Both the position numbers and the translations under genes were made by a program. From positions 1,054,001 through 1,118,000 of the forward strand of contig CADCXD010000005.1 of NCBI GenBank assembly GCA_902806575.1: DNA of 64,000 nucleotides, in the 5' to 3' direction. Source of the stretch: Jackrogersella multiformis. Taxonomy: Eukaryota; Ascomycota; Sordariomycetes; Xylariales; Hypoxylaceae. This document shows positions 13,320 through 24,862 of the stretch, in pieces (positions within the stretch are counted from its first letter, which is position 1; each line of letters starts with the position of its first letter). The notes below the pieces were generated by a model, which searched no databases, was not told where the DNA came from, and saw only the letters and a program-made list of their open reading frames with translations.

Positions 13320-16300
13320 ATGGGGTACGTCTAGTTGTTCGCGATATTATATTCTGGTGTACGATGTTGACTCCAGTCTAGTGTTCCCAAGTTTTTCAGA
13401 TGGCTCTCGGAGCGATATCCTGCAATATCTCAGCTCATCGCGGAAAACCGAATCCCCGAATTTGACAACCTTTACGTGCGGCATCCTGCAGATATATTCA
13501 TTGTCGTTCTTCGCTAATCTGCACAGTTGGACATGAACGGCATCATTCACAACTGTACCCACAAGGACACGCATGATACCTCGTTCCGCCTTAGCGAAGA
13601 TGAAATGTTCATACGCATATTCAACTATATCGAACACTTGTTTGGTAAAATCAAGCCGAAGAAGCTGTTCTTCATGGCGATCGACGGAGTTGCCCCCAGA
13701 GCCAAGATGAATCAACAGCGAGCTCGCCGATTCCGCACGGCGCTAGATGCCGAACAGGCCCGCGACAAAGCCATCCGAGAAGGCCAAGAACTACCGAAAG
13801 AGGCTCCCTTTGACAGCAACTGCATTACGCCGGGTACAGAGTTCATGGCTAAGCTAACCCAGCAGCTCAAGTACTTCATCAACAAAAAGATCTCGGAGGA
13901 TTCTGACTGGCAGGTCTGCGACATCGTTCTGTCGGGTCACGAAGTTCCCGGCGAGGGCGAGCACAAGATCATGGAGTACATCAGGAATGCGAAGGCCCAG
14001 CCAGACTACCATCCCAACGTTCGTCATTGTCTATACGGCCTAGATGCCGATCTTATCATGCTCGGGCTGTTGAGCCACGATCCACATTTCTGCCTACTTC
14101 GAGAAGAGGTAACTTTCGGCCGCTCTTCGAAGACAAAATCGAAGGAGCTAGAACATCAGAACTTCTACCTAATGCACCTCTGCATTGTCCGGGAATATCT
14201 CGAGTTGGAGTTTCAGGAGTTAAAACATGAAGGGGCAATAAAAGTGCCTTTCGACATGGAAAGGGTTATTGACGATTTCATTCTGATGGCGTTCTTCATC
14301 GGCAATGATTTCCTGCCGAATCTGCCTAATCTTCACATCAACGAAGGGGCACTGGCGACAATGTTCCGTATCTACAAACAGGTTCTCCCCCGGTGCGATG
14401 GCTACATCAACGAGGGAGGGGTTATCAACCTCTCTCGCCTAGGGCTTTTGCTCGAGGAGCTTTCGAAAGAGGAAGACCGATATTTTGAGAACGAGTATAC
14501 CGACTCGAAGTGGCTCAAGAGCAAACACACAGCGGAGCCCAACGGCGAGGGACATACCAAGGCCAAAGGAAAGATCGTCATGACAAGTTCCCAGAAAGAG
14601 ACATGGAAGAAGATTCGAAAATTCATACACCAACGACCATCTGCTCCGCTTGATCTTGGCCACGAGCTTAACGCTGCTGATCGAAAATTTGTCCAGGACA
14701 CTGCTGACAGTCTTCGTATTGAATGGCGTACCGTTGAGGATGATGATGGGCAGCGAAACCTAATACTAGCACTCCCCACGAAGCAAGATGGCGACGAAAA
14801 CGACGAAGAAGAGGAAGAAGGGCACATAGCCTTGTTTCGAGTTATGAGACGCTATGACAATGCTCAGATCGTTGATCTCTCTGCGCAAGAGGCCCAGACG
14901 ACCGCGCAAACCATGTATGAGGAGAAGTTCCTAGAGTGGAAAGACAAGTACTATACAAGCAAATTTGAGTGGGCTCCGGAGGATAAGGAGACAGAACTGA
15001 CGAAGCTTTGTGAAAACTACGTGCAGGGTCTACAATGGGTGTTATACTATTATTACAAGGGAGTGGCTTCTTGGCCATGGTTCTACGGCTATCACTACTC
15101 CCCCATGACATCCGGTAAATTACAAAGCCCAATGCCGAAGTAGACAACCTCGCTAATCAGGCAATCTAGACATCGTGAAGGGCATGAACGCCGATCTCAA
15201 CTTTAAGCTCGGTCAACCATTTCGACCGTTTGAGCAGCTTATGGGAGTCCTCCCGGACCGAAGCAAGACGATCGTTCCGACGGTATACCACGAACTCATG
15301 ACAGATCCCAAGTCACCAATTATCGACTTCTACCCCAGAGACTTTGAGCTTGATATGAACGGTAAGAAAATGGAATGGGAAGCTGTTGTCAAGATCCCCT
15401 TCATTGACGAGCGACGGTTACTGTCCGCTATGGCGCCCAAGAATGAGCTTCTTGCACCAGACCAAAAGGCGCGTAACGATTTTGGCGTTTCATTAAAGTT
15501 CACCTACAAGCCCAATGTCGACTTCATTTATCCATCGTCTATGGTTGGAATCTTTCCAGATATTCCACATTGCCATTGTGTCGAGAACATATTTGATCTG
15601 CCCACAACTGAGGGGCTAGACCTGTATGTGGGTTTACTTGAAGACACAAAGCTCGGCGTCAACGCTCTGGCAGGATTCCCGAGTCTGGCCACGTTGCCCT
15701 ATGATGCCGCTCTTGACTTTTTCAAGGTGAACGTTTTCCAGCAGGACAGCCGCAACGAGAGCATGGTTGTAACCCTGACGGATGCGGAACTCCGGAGCAG
15801 AGTTGAGCTGGCAAAAGTCAAGCTGGGGCAGAGATGTCATGTCGGATATCCCTTCCTACAGGAGGCTAAGATCGTGCGTGTCTCAGACGAATTGTTCGAT
15901 TACTCGCTTGCTACCGATGGTTCTAGCCAAGTGATCCAGATTCACCATACCGGCAAAGACATTGAAGAGTGGAATAAGAAATCGTCGCGCATTGAAAGTT
16001 TCTACAGTAAGCGACTCGGCATCATCATTGGTCGCGTTGAGTCCATGGTGCATGTCGAAATGCTAAAAGGACTCACCAAGACGGACGAAGGTGCTACTAT
16101 CAAGGAGTATGGCCCCATCCCCGGCATGGAAACAGATTACGCGGCACAGTTGATTGTCGACGAGGTCGTCAGTGAGGATGAACGGTTCATTGAACGAGCC
16201 GCGCCGCCTTTCGAGGAAGAATTTCCTGTCGGATCGCGTGTTTTCTTTCTCGGCGAATACGCCTATGGCCGCCCCCTTGAAATATCTGGCCACGGCAATA

Positions 16301-17742
16301 ATCGAGCCGAGATTGTTGTGTCGGTACCCACCACGAGAGAACCGGACTTTGCACAGTCGATAATCCGCCATGCTGAGAAGCAAAGCGGTTATCGGCCGTC
16401 TTACGCTGTTGCAAGGGACCTGGGGCTTCACCCACTTGTCTTGAGCAAGATCACTTCGTCTTTCTATGTTCATACAATCGGCGGCAGTATGAAGGTCAAC
16501 CTTGGACTAAACCTTAAGTTCGAAGGAAGGAAGCAGAAAGTCCTCGGGTATTCGAGAAAGTCGAATTCAGGATGGGAATTCAGTCCCGCTGCGGTGCAGT
16601 TATTAGTAGAATACATGACCCGCTTCCCCGATTTCTTCGCTGCTATCATGCAGAACCCTTCAGGGAGCGAGTTACACGACACACAACTCTGGCAAGATGG
16701 TGACGTCGCCACTACCAAAATCAAGGAGATTGGTTCTTGGCTCAAGACTGTGGAAACGAGCAAATTCGAGCGAGTTCCCCTCGACGCTGAACAGCTGGAC
16801 TCCGACGTGGTCATGAAACTCCAGAAAGCCATGGACGAGCTAAAGGAATCCACCAATAAATATGACAGAAGAAAGCTTAAAGCTGTTCCCCGGTCCGCAT
16901 TGCTCAACCCGAAAGATGCCGAGCAACGACTCGGCAACCAGAAATTCAGTCTGGGTGACCGGGTCGTCTATGTACAAGCCTCTGGAAAGGTGCCCATTGC
17001 TTCAATGGGAACGGTGGTTGGTATAACCACAGTGGGGAACCATCATATGCTCGACATACTCTGTGATAATGCGTTCATGAACGGTACAACCTTAGGTAGC
17101 CGGTGTGAGCCCTTCCGAGGACAGACCGTCTCGGCCAACTCGGTACTTAACGTCACAAACAAGCAAGTTATTGCGAGTTCTAAGATGAGCCTAGAGAGGC
17201 GACCTGTCCAACAGACGCTGCCTCTACAGTCCCGGGGGTACGGCGCGCCGGGCGGCTCAGGTAGCCAACTTCGAGATGCGCAGGCGCCGGGTCCCCTTCG
17301 AGGGACTTGGCGGGGTGCTGTGAACGGCGCTCAGCGGCAGTCAGTACAAGGGCGAAGTACTCCCGCCTCTTCGATCCCTAACGGCCCTCCTCATCTACAG
17401 CACAGTAGTATGATTTACCGTCCAGCACCTATCAGCCACCAAATACAAACAGGCATTCAAGGAGCAACGTCACAAAGCGGTGGTTTTCCTCCGCGGGGTC
17501 GTGGTGGTATGAATCGAGGTGGACGTGCAAGCCGCGGCGGCAGGGGGTTTCCCGGAGACCCAGGCAATAGTCCCAATAACCCAAGCGCATCGGGACCAGC
17601 AGGAGCTGCTCAGCATCAGACCTATAATGCAGTGCCGCCACCATCCGGGCTAGAAACTCGTGGTGGTGGCCGTGGGCGTACATCACGCGGTCGTGGGGCG
17701 TCGCGTGGGAGGGGGGCTCGGGGTGTGGCAGCTAGAGATTGA
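13320..17742 (+). CDS. xrn1: 5'-3' exoribonuclease Xrn1/Kem1 (4 exons, 1419 aa)
   Basis: Cytoplasmic processive 5'-3' exonuclease that degrades decapped mRNA. Exons are 13320-13324, 13382-13475, 13527-15114 and 15170-17742. Joined, the N-terminus reads MGVPKFFRWLSERYP, the invariant Xrn start, so the first coding exon is only 5 nt. Active-site residues fall exactly at the usual Xrn1 positions: D35 (LDMNG), D86 (DGVAPRAK), K93, R100/R101 (5'-phosphate pocket), E176/E178 (PGEGEHK) and D206/D208 (LDADLIML); FIGNDFLPNLP follows. The D1-D4 support domains fill the middle, with an SH3-like stretch near FSLGDRVVYVQASGKVP. The C-terminal ~160 residues are Gly/Arg-rich with RGG/RGRG repeats, an RNA-binding tail. 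Length fits Xrn1 (yeast 1528) rather than nuclear Rat1, which is shorter and has a zinc knuckle near residue 270. The second intron uses a GTGCGG donor. Confidence 0.96.
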
Positions 17743-19262
17743 CGAACTAAAAAGATCCGAGTCGGGTTGAGTTTTACGGGCTCGTTTGATTTTGTCTGCG
17801 ATGCACCGGATATTAGCATGACGACTGTTAGATACGGACATTTTTATGAAAAGATAAGTGCAGGGTGTTTGGCACAAGGGTACCAAGTGTACGAATTGCT
17901 ATCTCAGCATTGTAGCATAGCAGAGGGACAGACACGAAGTGCGATGATCCACGGGTGTTGCTTTGCTAGCTTCAGGTGTCACATATATTGAGGCTCTCAT
18001 GGACATACCATAATAGTTGCTCATGTTGATATTAAACACCAACTACCTCACCTACAGCCTCCAAGCTGATAAACCCATTGACCAAATATCCGAACAGACT
18101 GGGCAGGAATCCGTGGCGTACGTAGACTTGATTCAAATTTCTAACGGTGCTATTAAACCCCATCATAGCAGGGTAAAGCTAAGTACGGCGGCGGTAATCT
18201 CCTAACAGTACCACCTCGAATCACTCAGCAGGACGACGGAAACGTGGACGGCAGCTTCATGGGCAGGTGCCAATGAATGATGCGGTATTGCTATCTGTCA
18301 ACCATATGCAGAAGAGGTAGGATGCGCTAGAAGTTTTTTCTCGGAAGCGCGGCCAAGAAATACAGCCAGCCCATCTACAATGCCGTCCATCCAAGTGGCT
18401 ACCTCGGGAGACAATACGGTTGTCCCTGTAGTGGTTTTAGATAAATAGTGAATAGGAGTGAACGACGGCGATATAACCAAAGCAAAAACAAAAAACAAAA
18501 AAAACAAAAAAAAACAAAAAAAGACGAAAATCTGATTTCGAGAAAGAAAAGCGAGTTGACATGGAGAGTGACAAGAGTAAAATGAAGTACAATGAACTCT
18601 GACAAATAAGCCTGGGGCTTGACAAACGAGGCCAGGTATACCATTTACACTCCCTGCGCTATGCACCACCATTCAGATCCTGTCCTGCCACACATATCCG
18701 TCCATTTGTACAAGTTCGTCTGCCCGTCGAGGTCAGAACGTTCAATGTATATCGGGCGACAAGGTCGAGAAGGTTCACAGAGTAAATAAGCCCACCACAA
18801 CCAGCCAACCAGGCCCTAGATGTCCGTTCTAGAAATTGGCCCTTTTTTTTATCTTTCCTGGCCCCCCCTTCAAGTATTCCGGTGTAACTTTTTTCTCTCG
18901 CAAAAACAAAAAACGTTCCCCTACAACACCCTGCTAAACCTTAACTATCATCACCTCCCCCTATACCGGGTTCTTCCAAAGTGAACCAACACCCTTTGTT
19001 GAAAGTGCCATTGTACGTCCAGAGAGAAGTACCGCCAAGATGGATATTGCCGATAGTCTTTAAGACGCTTTCCCACCTTGACACTCAAAATAATTAACCC
19101 TTGGTGTGATAGATGGCTGTTCTCGAGTCTTGTGGTGGACTAATCAGGGGAGTGACGAGTAGCTCCAACACAATCATTGACAAGAAGGTACCCCTTAACG
19201 CGATCGAACGATCTGAGAAACTGGTAGTAGTAGATGACTCGGAATCCATTCCCACAACGAGG
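17743..19262. other. Convergent intergenic region xrn1 / nrp1-like
   Basis: The two genes end toward each other here, so both 3' UTRs fall in this 1.5 kb. It has an (A)nC-rich stretch at about 18,478-18,525 and a C/T-rich stretch at 18,840-18,960. Several frames of 60-124 codons exist but are low-complexity or lack coding character. The CCTAGG palindrome seen in other gaps is absent. Confidence 0.65.
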
Positions 19263-21586
19263 TTAGGCGGGGGATTTGCTGGACGGTGCTCCGGCGCCGT
19301 TCTGGCGGGCATCACCACTGACGGACAAACCGCCCATGCTGGAAGAGAGGAATGCGAAAGGGTCGTTTTCGGACTGAGAGGAATAGAAGTTGTTGGACGG
19401 ACCGGCTGAGGCGGGACCGTTGCTGGCCGATTGAAACGCGGCCTCGGCGGCCCGGCTATCGAACGGGCCGGCCGAGTGGGAGCCTGGGCCGGGTCCGAAA
19501 TGGGTGTTAAGTGAAGGATACGGAGCCGCGCCTCCACCGATGCCGGAGGGCAAAGCATACGTACTAGGCGGCCCGCCAAAGTGGTGTCCGTAGCCGCCGG
19601 ACGCGCCGAAGGGACCAGCGGCCGAGGCGAACGGTCCGGGACCCGGCGTCCCAGCCATAGAACCCGAGCCCATGCCGTAACTAGATGCGCTGTCCATAGG
19701 CGAGGGATAGCCCGAGTCGGCAACTACTGCAGCGCCAGCACGGCTAGCACCACATCTAAGACAGCACACATTCTTGGCGAAGTTGTGGTAGCCGCAGACC
19801 TCATTACCGCACTTCCAATCTCCAGCCCGGAATGGAACAACACCGCTGCCGCCCATACGACCTCCACCGTGTCCCATGTTGCCGTGGTGGCCACCGTGGT
19901 GGGGTGGGGGTCCCATCATAGCCGGCGGGCCGTAACCGTAACCATAACCCATATCGCCCTGCGGTCCTGCACTTACTGCCGGGAAGGAACAGCGGAAACA
20001 TGCTGTTCGTCTTTGGAAGTTGGAAAAGCCACAAGAAGGGCAGGTCCAGTCGCCAGGACGGGGACGATTCTTACTAGGGGGAAACGGCGTCAGGATCTCC
20101 GCGGCGCGGTCGAGCACGCGGCTAGAAGACGGGGATACTTCGATTGCCTTCTCGTTCAAAGCTCGGCCATTCATGCAGAGACTTTCAGCGGCCTAGAACG
20201 TACATATATATATCGTCAGCATGCCGCGGTACGTATTGTAGTGTAGGGTAAGATACACAAGACATATTGTCACGTAGGTAAGATACACAAAAGATATTGT
20301 CATGATGGTGGTAGCATACCTCTTCGTGAGACGAAAAGACGGCGAAGCCAGTGCCCGTGGGCTTGTGCTGCTCCGGGGTACGCAGGGTCCAGAAAGCGAT
20401 GGGGCGGCCGCCGAATTGGGTAAACCAGCTCTCGAGCTCGGACTGGGTGGTATCGTGAGGCAATCCGGACATGTGCAAAACCTTACTTCGCTCAGATAGG
20501 AAAGCTCGAACATCGGCACGCGCATCCATAGGACGGGTCAAGACATCGGGATGCTCCTGTGGCGGTTGGGACTTCCGGATCAGACCGCGCAGGACCCTAG
20601 CGAGCGTTACGGCCTCCTCCATAGCACGTCGAGGCGAAGCCGGTGCAAGTGCCTGTAAATGAAATGGGAGATTATGTTTGATGGGAGCGCTGGACTGGAC
20701 CGGCTCTACCTCGAGGGCGGCGCAGATGTTGGAGAGCATCGAAGGGCCGAAAGGAAGTGACTCAGGATGATGCTGTTGCCATCTCTGGTATTCGGTGCGA
20801 AGGTCGAATGTTCTCGAGTGTTGGAGGTAAGGTGGCAGCACGACCGCCTTGTCGCGAGCTTCGCGAGGTAGCTGTACGCGGAGATCCCAAGCATCCAGAG
20901 TGACGAAGACAAAATCGAGATTTTGCGAGGTCAAGTGCTCGGAAGCGAAGGCATCGAAGCGGTTGACCGCGTCTCGAAAGGTTCCCGCGTTTCTAACATG
21001 CTCCCAAGTCAAGGTCGTAAGACTAGCTAGAATAACGAGAACACATATACGCATTAGCTTTCCGCGGCTCGTTGGTTGTAGACCATTTAATGACCCGAAC
21101 GATACATAGATTAGATCAAAGGGGAAGAGGAAGGAAAGAGGGAAAGAGAAAAAGAAGGAAAGACAGAAAACAAACACGACGAGCGAGCAAAACAAAGAGG
21201 CGTGGAGGCGTGGATAGAAACACAATGAAAACGAAAGGGGAAAGAAAATATATAGCCACTACTTACTGCATAGAGGAGTGATTGGTGTGTTAATAGGCTT
21301 CACCAACACACTCTCGCGATGAATCTACCGGAAAAAAGGGGGTCGTGTCAGTACGGCAGCAGTTCCAATATATAACAATCATAATAGTAATAACATCAAA
21401 CTTGTTCATTCTAGGTGGTTATATCCGTACCTCGTCGAGAGACTTGGCATCCAGAAGGATCCAACCAAGCTCAATGACTTCTGCTGAGTCCTTTGTCACA
21501 TAGACGCCATGCTCATCGCAGGTGGTCGCGACATGGATCACCACATAGCGATCGATATGGGGCGGAGGGCTCTGTTGGGTCGACAT
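19263..21586 (-). CDS. Nrp1-like RNA-binding protein: exonuclease-fold + RRM + two RanBP2 zinc fingers (4 exons, 616 aa)
   Basis: Exons are 21586-21431, 21324-21267, 21026-20320 and 20192-19263; introns of 106, 240 and 127 nt keep phase. Residues ~10-210 resemble a DEDD 3'-5' exonuclease fold (YVVIHVATTCDEHG, AEVIELGWILLDA, FVFVTLDAWDLR). The first motif reads HVATT instead of the expected Asp-x-Glu, so nuclease activity is doubtful. An RRM follows (KVLHMSGLPHDTTQSELESWF ... GTGFAVFSSHEE, ~235-330). Two RanBP2-type fingers lie at ~354-377 (GDWTCPSC...CFRC) and ~431-455 (GDWKC...CCLRCG); this finger binds single-stranded RNA in other proteins. The rest is Gly/Pro/Ser/Tyr-rich, of the kind found in granule proteins. 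The architecture matches yeast Nrp1 (stress-granule RNA-binding protein) and its filamentous-fungal relatives. Start chosen at MSTQQSPPP; an in-frame upstream ATG at 21742 would add 52 low-complexity residues. Symbol left blank because orthology is not proven here. Confidence 0.88.
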
Positions 21587-23528
21587 GGTGGATTGTATGA
21601 TGTCTCCGACGCGGGGACGTGATATATCTACCGTATGTATGTCGTATACGGTGTGTATGATACAGAGATTCCCGTCAGACTCGATACCGTCAGACTCGAC
21701 ACCGTTCGAACTCGGCTGGAAATTAAGACAGATGTCTGTCAAGTCGTGCCGAGAAGCGTGCCGAGAAGCGTGCTAAAAGGGCAGGTTTAAAATTCGAAAA
21801 CTCGACACGGTTCGAGGATCATAAAGGTGTGATCAAAGAAGGGACGTCGTTAATCAAGGGTCAGTTGTCGGACTGGTTGCTGCAACGAACGACTAGAGCT
21901 CCGGGTTGAAGGTTGAAGGTTGAATGAATATGGGAGATTAAGAGACGAATACAGGAGAGGAAGAAGTAGAAAACGATAGAATCGCCAGAGACGAGGAGGA
22001 TGGTACAGAGGCGGAAGATGGGTGGTAGGGAGGTCAACAGATAATGGTTCCAAGTTGTCCCTTTTATTTTCTCCTGTGTCTCTGTGTCTGTCTCTGTCTC
22101 TGTCTCTGCTTCTGTTTCTGTTTCTGTTTCTGTTTCTGTTTCTGTCTCTATCGCTCTCTATCTCTTTGCCTCGACGAGATTTCGATGTCTGATACAACTA
22201 TTGGGAGCTCGAGCTCTCCTCGCAACAACCGCAATGCCGGGGGGAGGGGGGAAGAGTCGAGGAGAGGCGTCAGGAAAATAAAATAAATAAAATAAAAACA
22301 AACTAAGGACAGAGAAAAGACGATAATTGGAAATGATGTTGCGCGGGGAGAGAGGGAGAGAGGGAGAGAGAGAGAGAGAGAGAGAGAAGAGAGAGAAGAG
22401 AGGGATAAGAGAGAGTGAAGAGTGTGGTTGTTGTCTGTGTGCGCAAGAGAAGGAAGAGAGAGAGAGAGAGTCGAGAGAATTAAACGAGTCACGTCGATGG
22501 AATTAACCCCCCGGGAACGGGAGAACTGGAACTACAGAACTACACAGCACTGTCAGTGTCAGTTGTTGCGTGGTGGGTTCCGTTGTAGTAAAAGTCGTTG
22601 GTTCGGGTAGTGTGCATGGCTGATCAATCTCGTTATGATTGACGATTATGATTATTATGTATTAGTTACTATTTTTTTTTTTTTTTTTATTATTCTTATT
22701 CTTATCCTTCTTATTATTATTACATAAGTACATTAGGTATTTTGGTTGGACCTCCTCTACCCCTTAAACTTACTTAACTTTAACCTTTTCTTCTTTCTTC
22801 TTTTTATTATTATGTTAGCCCGGGCCCCCGATTTAAAATAAAAAAATAAAAATTTGAATGAAAAAAAAAATTGTCTCTAAAAGTTTACTGGATGGTTAGA
22901 AATGTGGAGTTGCCAGCTTCGTTAAAATATAGGTTAGGTATCTTACTGGGCTGCTAGGTGCTAGGCTGCTGGATAAGTAGTGCTGGTAGTGGCTTGACTT
23001 ATATGGGCTCCAGCTCTTAGCTATTTCCCAGCTCGGTCTCAGGTAAAGTCCCCTAAGCACTTCTTAGCGCCCCTTACATAAGGAATTGTGGTGCACCACT
23101 ACGTCATCAGCGTTGTCTCGTCCCACGCGTCATTGGCCATTAGCCATTGGCCCTCTAGGCAAGTCCCGCATCAAACCAAGAATATTTGGTACCTACCTAC
23201 GTATCATACTACAGGTACCTAGGTATATACCTACCTAGGTAGGTATCATACCTAGGTGCAAACTTGCATCAATGATTTCACTGTATACCTACCTCCATAT
23301 GACTCTTTATCTACTATTTACCTACCAACCTACACTACCTACACTACACTTACCTACACTACACTACCTAGATCCCAGGTGGATGCCATAACAAGGCTAC
23401 AATACAGATGCACCTAACAACTGTTCTCTCACTTCCTCACCCCAAGCAATCTAAACATCACACCCAAGGCTATCCAAGTCTATCCGAATCGATCCAAACC
23501 AAAGCGTTGAGACTCTAGCCTGTTCAAA
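21587..23528. other. Divergent intergenic region nrp1-like / pmp3 with microsatellites
   Basis: No supportable gene. It contains a (TCTGTT)/(TCTGTC) microsatellite at about 22,074-22,150, a GA-rich microsatellite at about 22,347-22,412 and 22,450-22,470, and a 17-T run at 22,672-22,688. CCTAGG/GGTAGGTA motifs lie at about 23,188-23,300. Frames of 60-115 codons here are Ser/Arg/Val low-complexity products of the microsatellites. The part within 800 bp of pmp3 has candidate stress sites, listed separately. Confidence 0.65.
22760..23150 (+). promoter_or_regulatory. Candidate stress-response sites upstream of pmp3
   Basis: CCCCT, the core of the yeast/fungal stress element, occurs at 22760-22764, 23050-23054 and 23070-23074. 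A TACGTCAT sequence at 23100-23107 matches the ATF/CREB-type bZIP site. Two inverted CCAAT boxes (ATTGG) lie 14 bp apart at 23132-23136 and 23146-23150 within a short tandem repeat. The sites sit about 380-770 bp before the pmp3 start codon. Short motifs like these occur by chance; their grouping ahead of a family known for salt- and stress-linked expression is the only support. Confidence 0.35.
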
Positions 23529-23956
23529 ATGGGAGCTGTTTCGGCTGTACTCATCGTCCTGATAACAATCCTTTGTAAGTAGATTACCGAGGCCTATACC
23601 TAAATTTCGCTATCGATGCTATAATCATCGCGCGCTAACTTGACCATCACCTAGTCCCTCCTATTGGTGTCTGGGCCATTGCTGGATGCGGCGCTGATCT
23701 CTTTATAAACATCTGCCTCACCTTACTCGGGTACGCGGGGTGCATTCGCATGATGTCCTACCGGACTCTACTAACACGTTCGGACAGGTACATTCCAGGA
23801 CATATACATGCCTTCTATATCGAATATGTCTACTATGACCGTCGAGAGCAGGCTAGAGAGGGTCGTTACGCCGCCCGCCGAGCCCCAGCCGTCTATAGTG
23901 ATCGCGTGCAAACTGGTGGGCACGGGTATGGTACGATGATCCAACCGACTCAGTGA
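23529..23956 (+). CDS. pmp3: Pmp3 / UPF0057 plasma-membrane proteolipid (3 exons, 96 aa)
   Basis: Small two-helix membrane protein of the Pmp3/RCI2 family, linked in yeast and plants to membrane potential and salt tolerance. Exons are 23529-23574, 23655-23730 and 23788-23956; introns of 80 and 57 nt each have a CTAAC branch point shortly before the acceptor (GCTAAC near 23,636; CTAAC near 23,771). The spliced protein starts MGAVSAVLIVLITILFPPIG, with helix 1 running into the family PP-I/L-G-V motif. Helix 2 is ADLFINICLTLLGYIPGHIHAFYI, ending in the signature GYIPGHIHAFYIEY. The ~40-residue basic, Tyr-rich tail (YYDRREQAREG...) is longer than in yeast Pmp3 (55 aa) and typical of filamentous-fungal members. 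Start and stop are unambiguous in the spliced frame. Confidence 0.94.
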
Positions 23957-24862
23957 GATAGAGAGAGAGAGGTTGGGTATATGATTGGGAGGTGCATACT
24001 TGACAGCGATAGGTGGCGGTGGCCCGGGGACATGGTAATGTGAGGTTCTTGAATCTATGTTTGTTTCCTCATTGGTGTCTTCAGTCTTCTTCATAGACAG
24101 TTGATATACGATACTACCTACCTACCTAGGTACACACAATTAACGGAATTATTCAAGTAAGAGTTATCACAGATAACATTAACATACCTACCCAGGTACC
24201 TACATAAATAGGTAGGACCTACATACATACCTAGGTAGGTATGTAGGTACCTACCACCGAGCTTTACTCTAATGGGCATAGGATATATGCACTTAAAGGT
24301 AGGGCGTATTACTTAAGGTACCTAGGTAGTGGGTGACGAGGTACCTAATACCTACCTACATACGTACCTACCTCTGGAGAACCCCTCTTTAAATAAATGT
24401 ACCCAGTGTCATTATCCACTTAAACATCACCACGACTTTGTGCAGCTCTTAATCCCCCCCTGCTCATCTTTACACCTCCTCCCTCTCCAAGCCAAATCAT
24501 AAATGAGATTCGTCAATCGTTCCTCGGCCCCCTCTACTTCTACAGGAAGAACAGAATAATAACATCGAACAAAGCTCGTCTCCGGTTCGAACCACATGTC
24601 CTTCCAACATACCGACGAATCATCACATTCCTGCTCAATACCTAGCGCCGACCCAAGCATTCTCATTCTCATTCCCATCCGCCGTCCACCATCCACAATC
24701 CACCACCCACCACCTACGACAATATCAACCGCTTCCTGTTGGCTACCACGGCATATCGCATAATACCGCTTAGTGTCAGGTCAACAACCAGGTCGACTTC
24801 GCCCTTCAAACCTCGTCCTGACTACATATCCTCTTATATACGCCAAATGACCCCTCGAGGAT
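23957..24862. other. Intergenic pmp3 / hypothetical gene
   Basis: CCTAGG/GGTAGGTA motifs cluster at about 24,112-24,135, 24,187-24,256 and 24,318-24,372. A CCACC-type low-complexity stretch lies at 24,680-24,715. An 89-codon minus-strand frame (24,427-24,696) was considered and not accepted. Confidence 0.55.

Noticed and set aside
18298..18672. 124-codon minus-strand frame in the xrn1/nrp1-like gap
   Set aside because: Its centre is a Phe/Leu run encoded by an A-rich stretch. It lies in the expected 3' UTR of the nrp1-like gene.
22044..22492. Frames of 60-115 codons encoding Ser/Val/Arg/Leu repeats
   Set aside because: They are translations of TCTGTT and GA microsatellites in all frames.
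24590..24604. GGTTCGAACC resembling a tRNA T-loop
   Set aside because: No acceptor stem, anticodon arm or A-box can be placed around it.
24427..24696. 89-codon minus-strand frame with several Cys and Trp
   Set aside because: It begins in a low-complexity GGATGGG repeat, has no introns, promoter context or recognised domain, and could be chance. A homology search could revive it.
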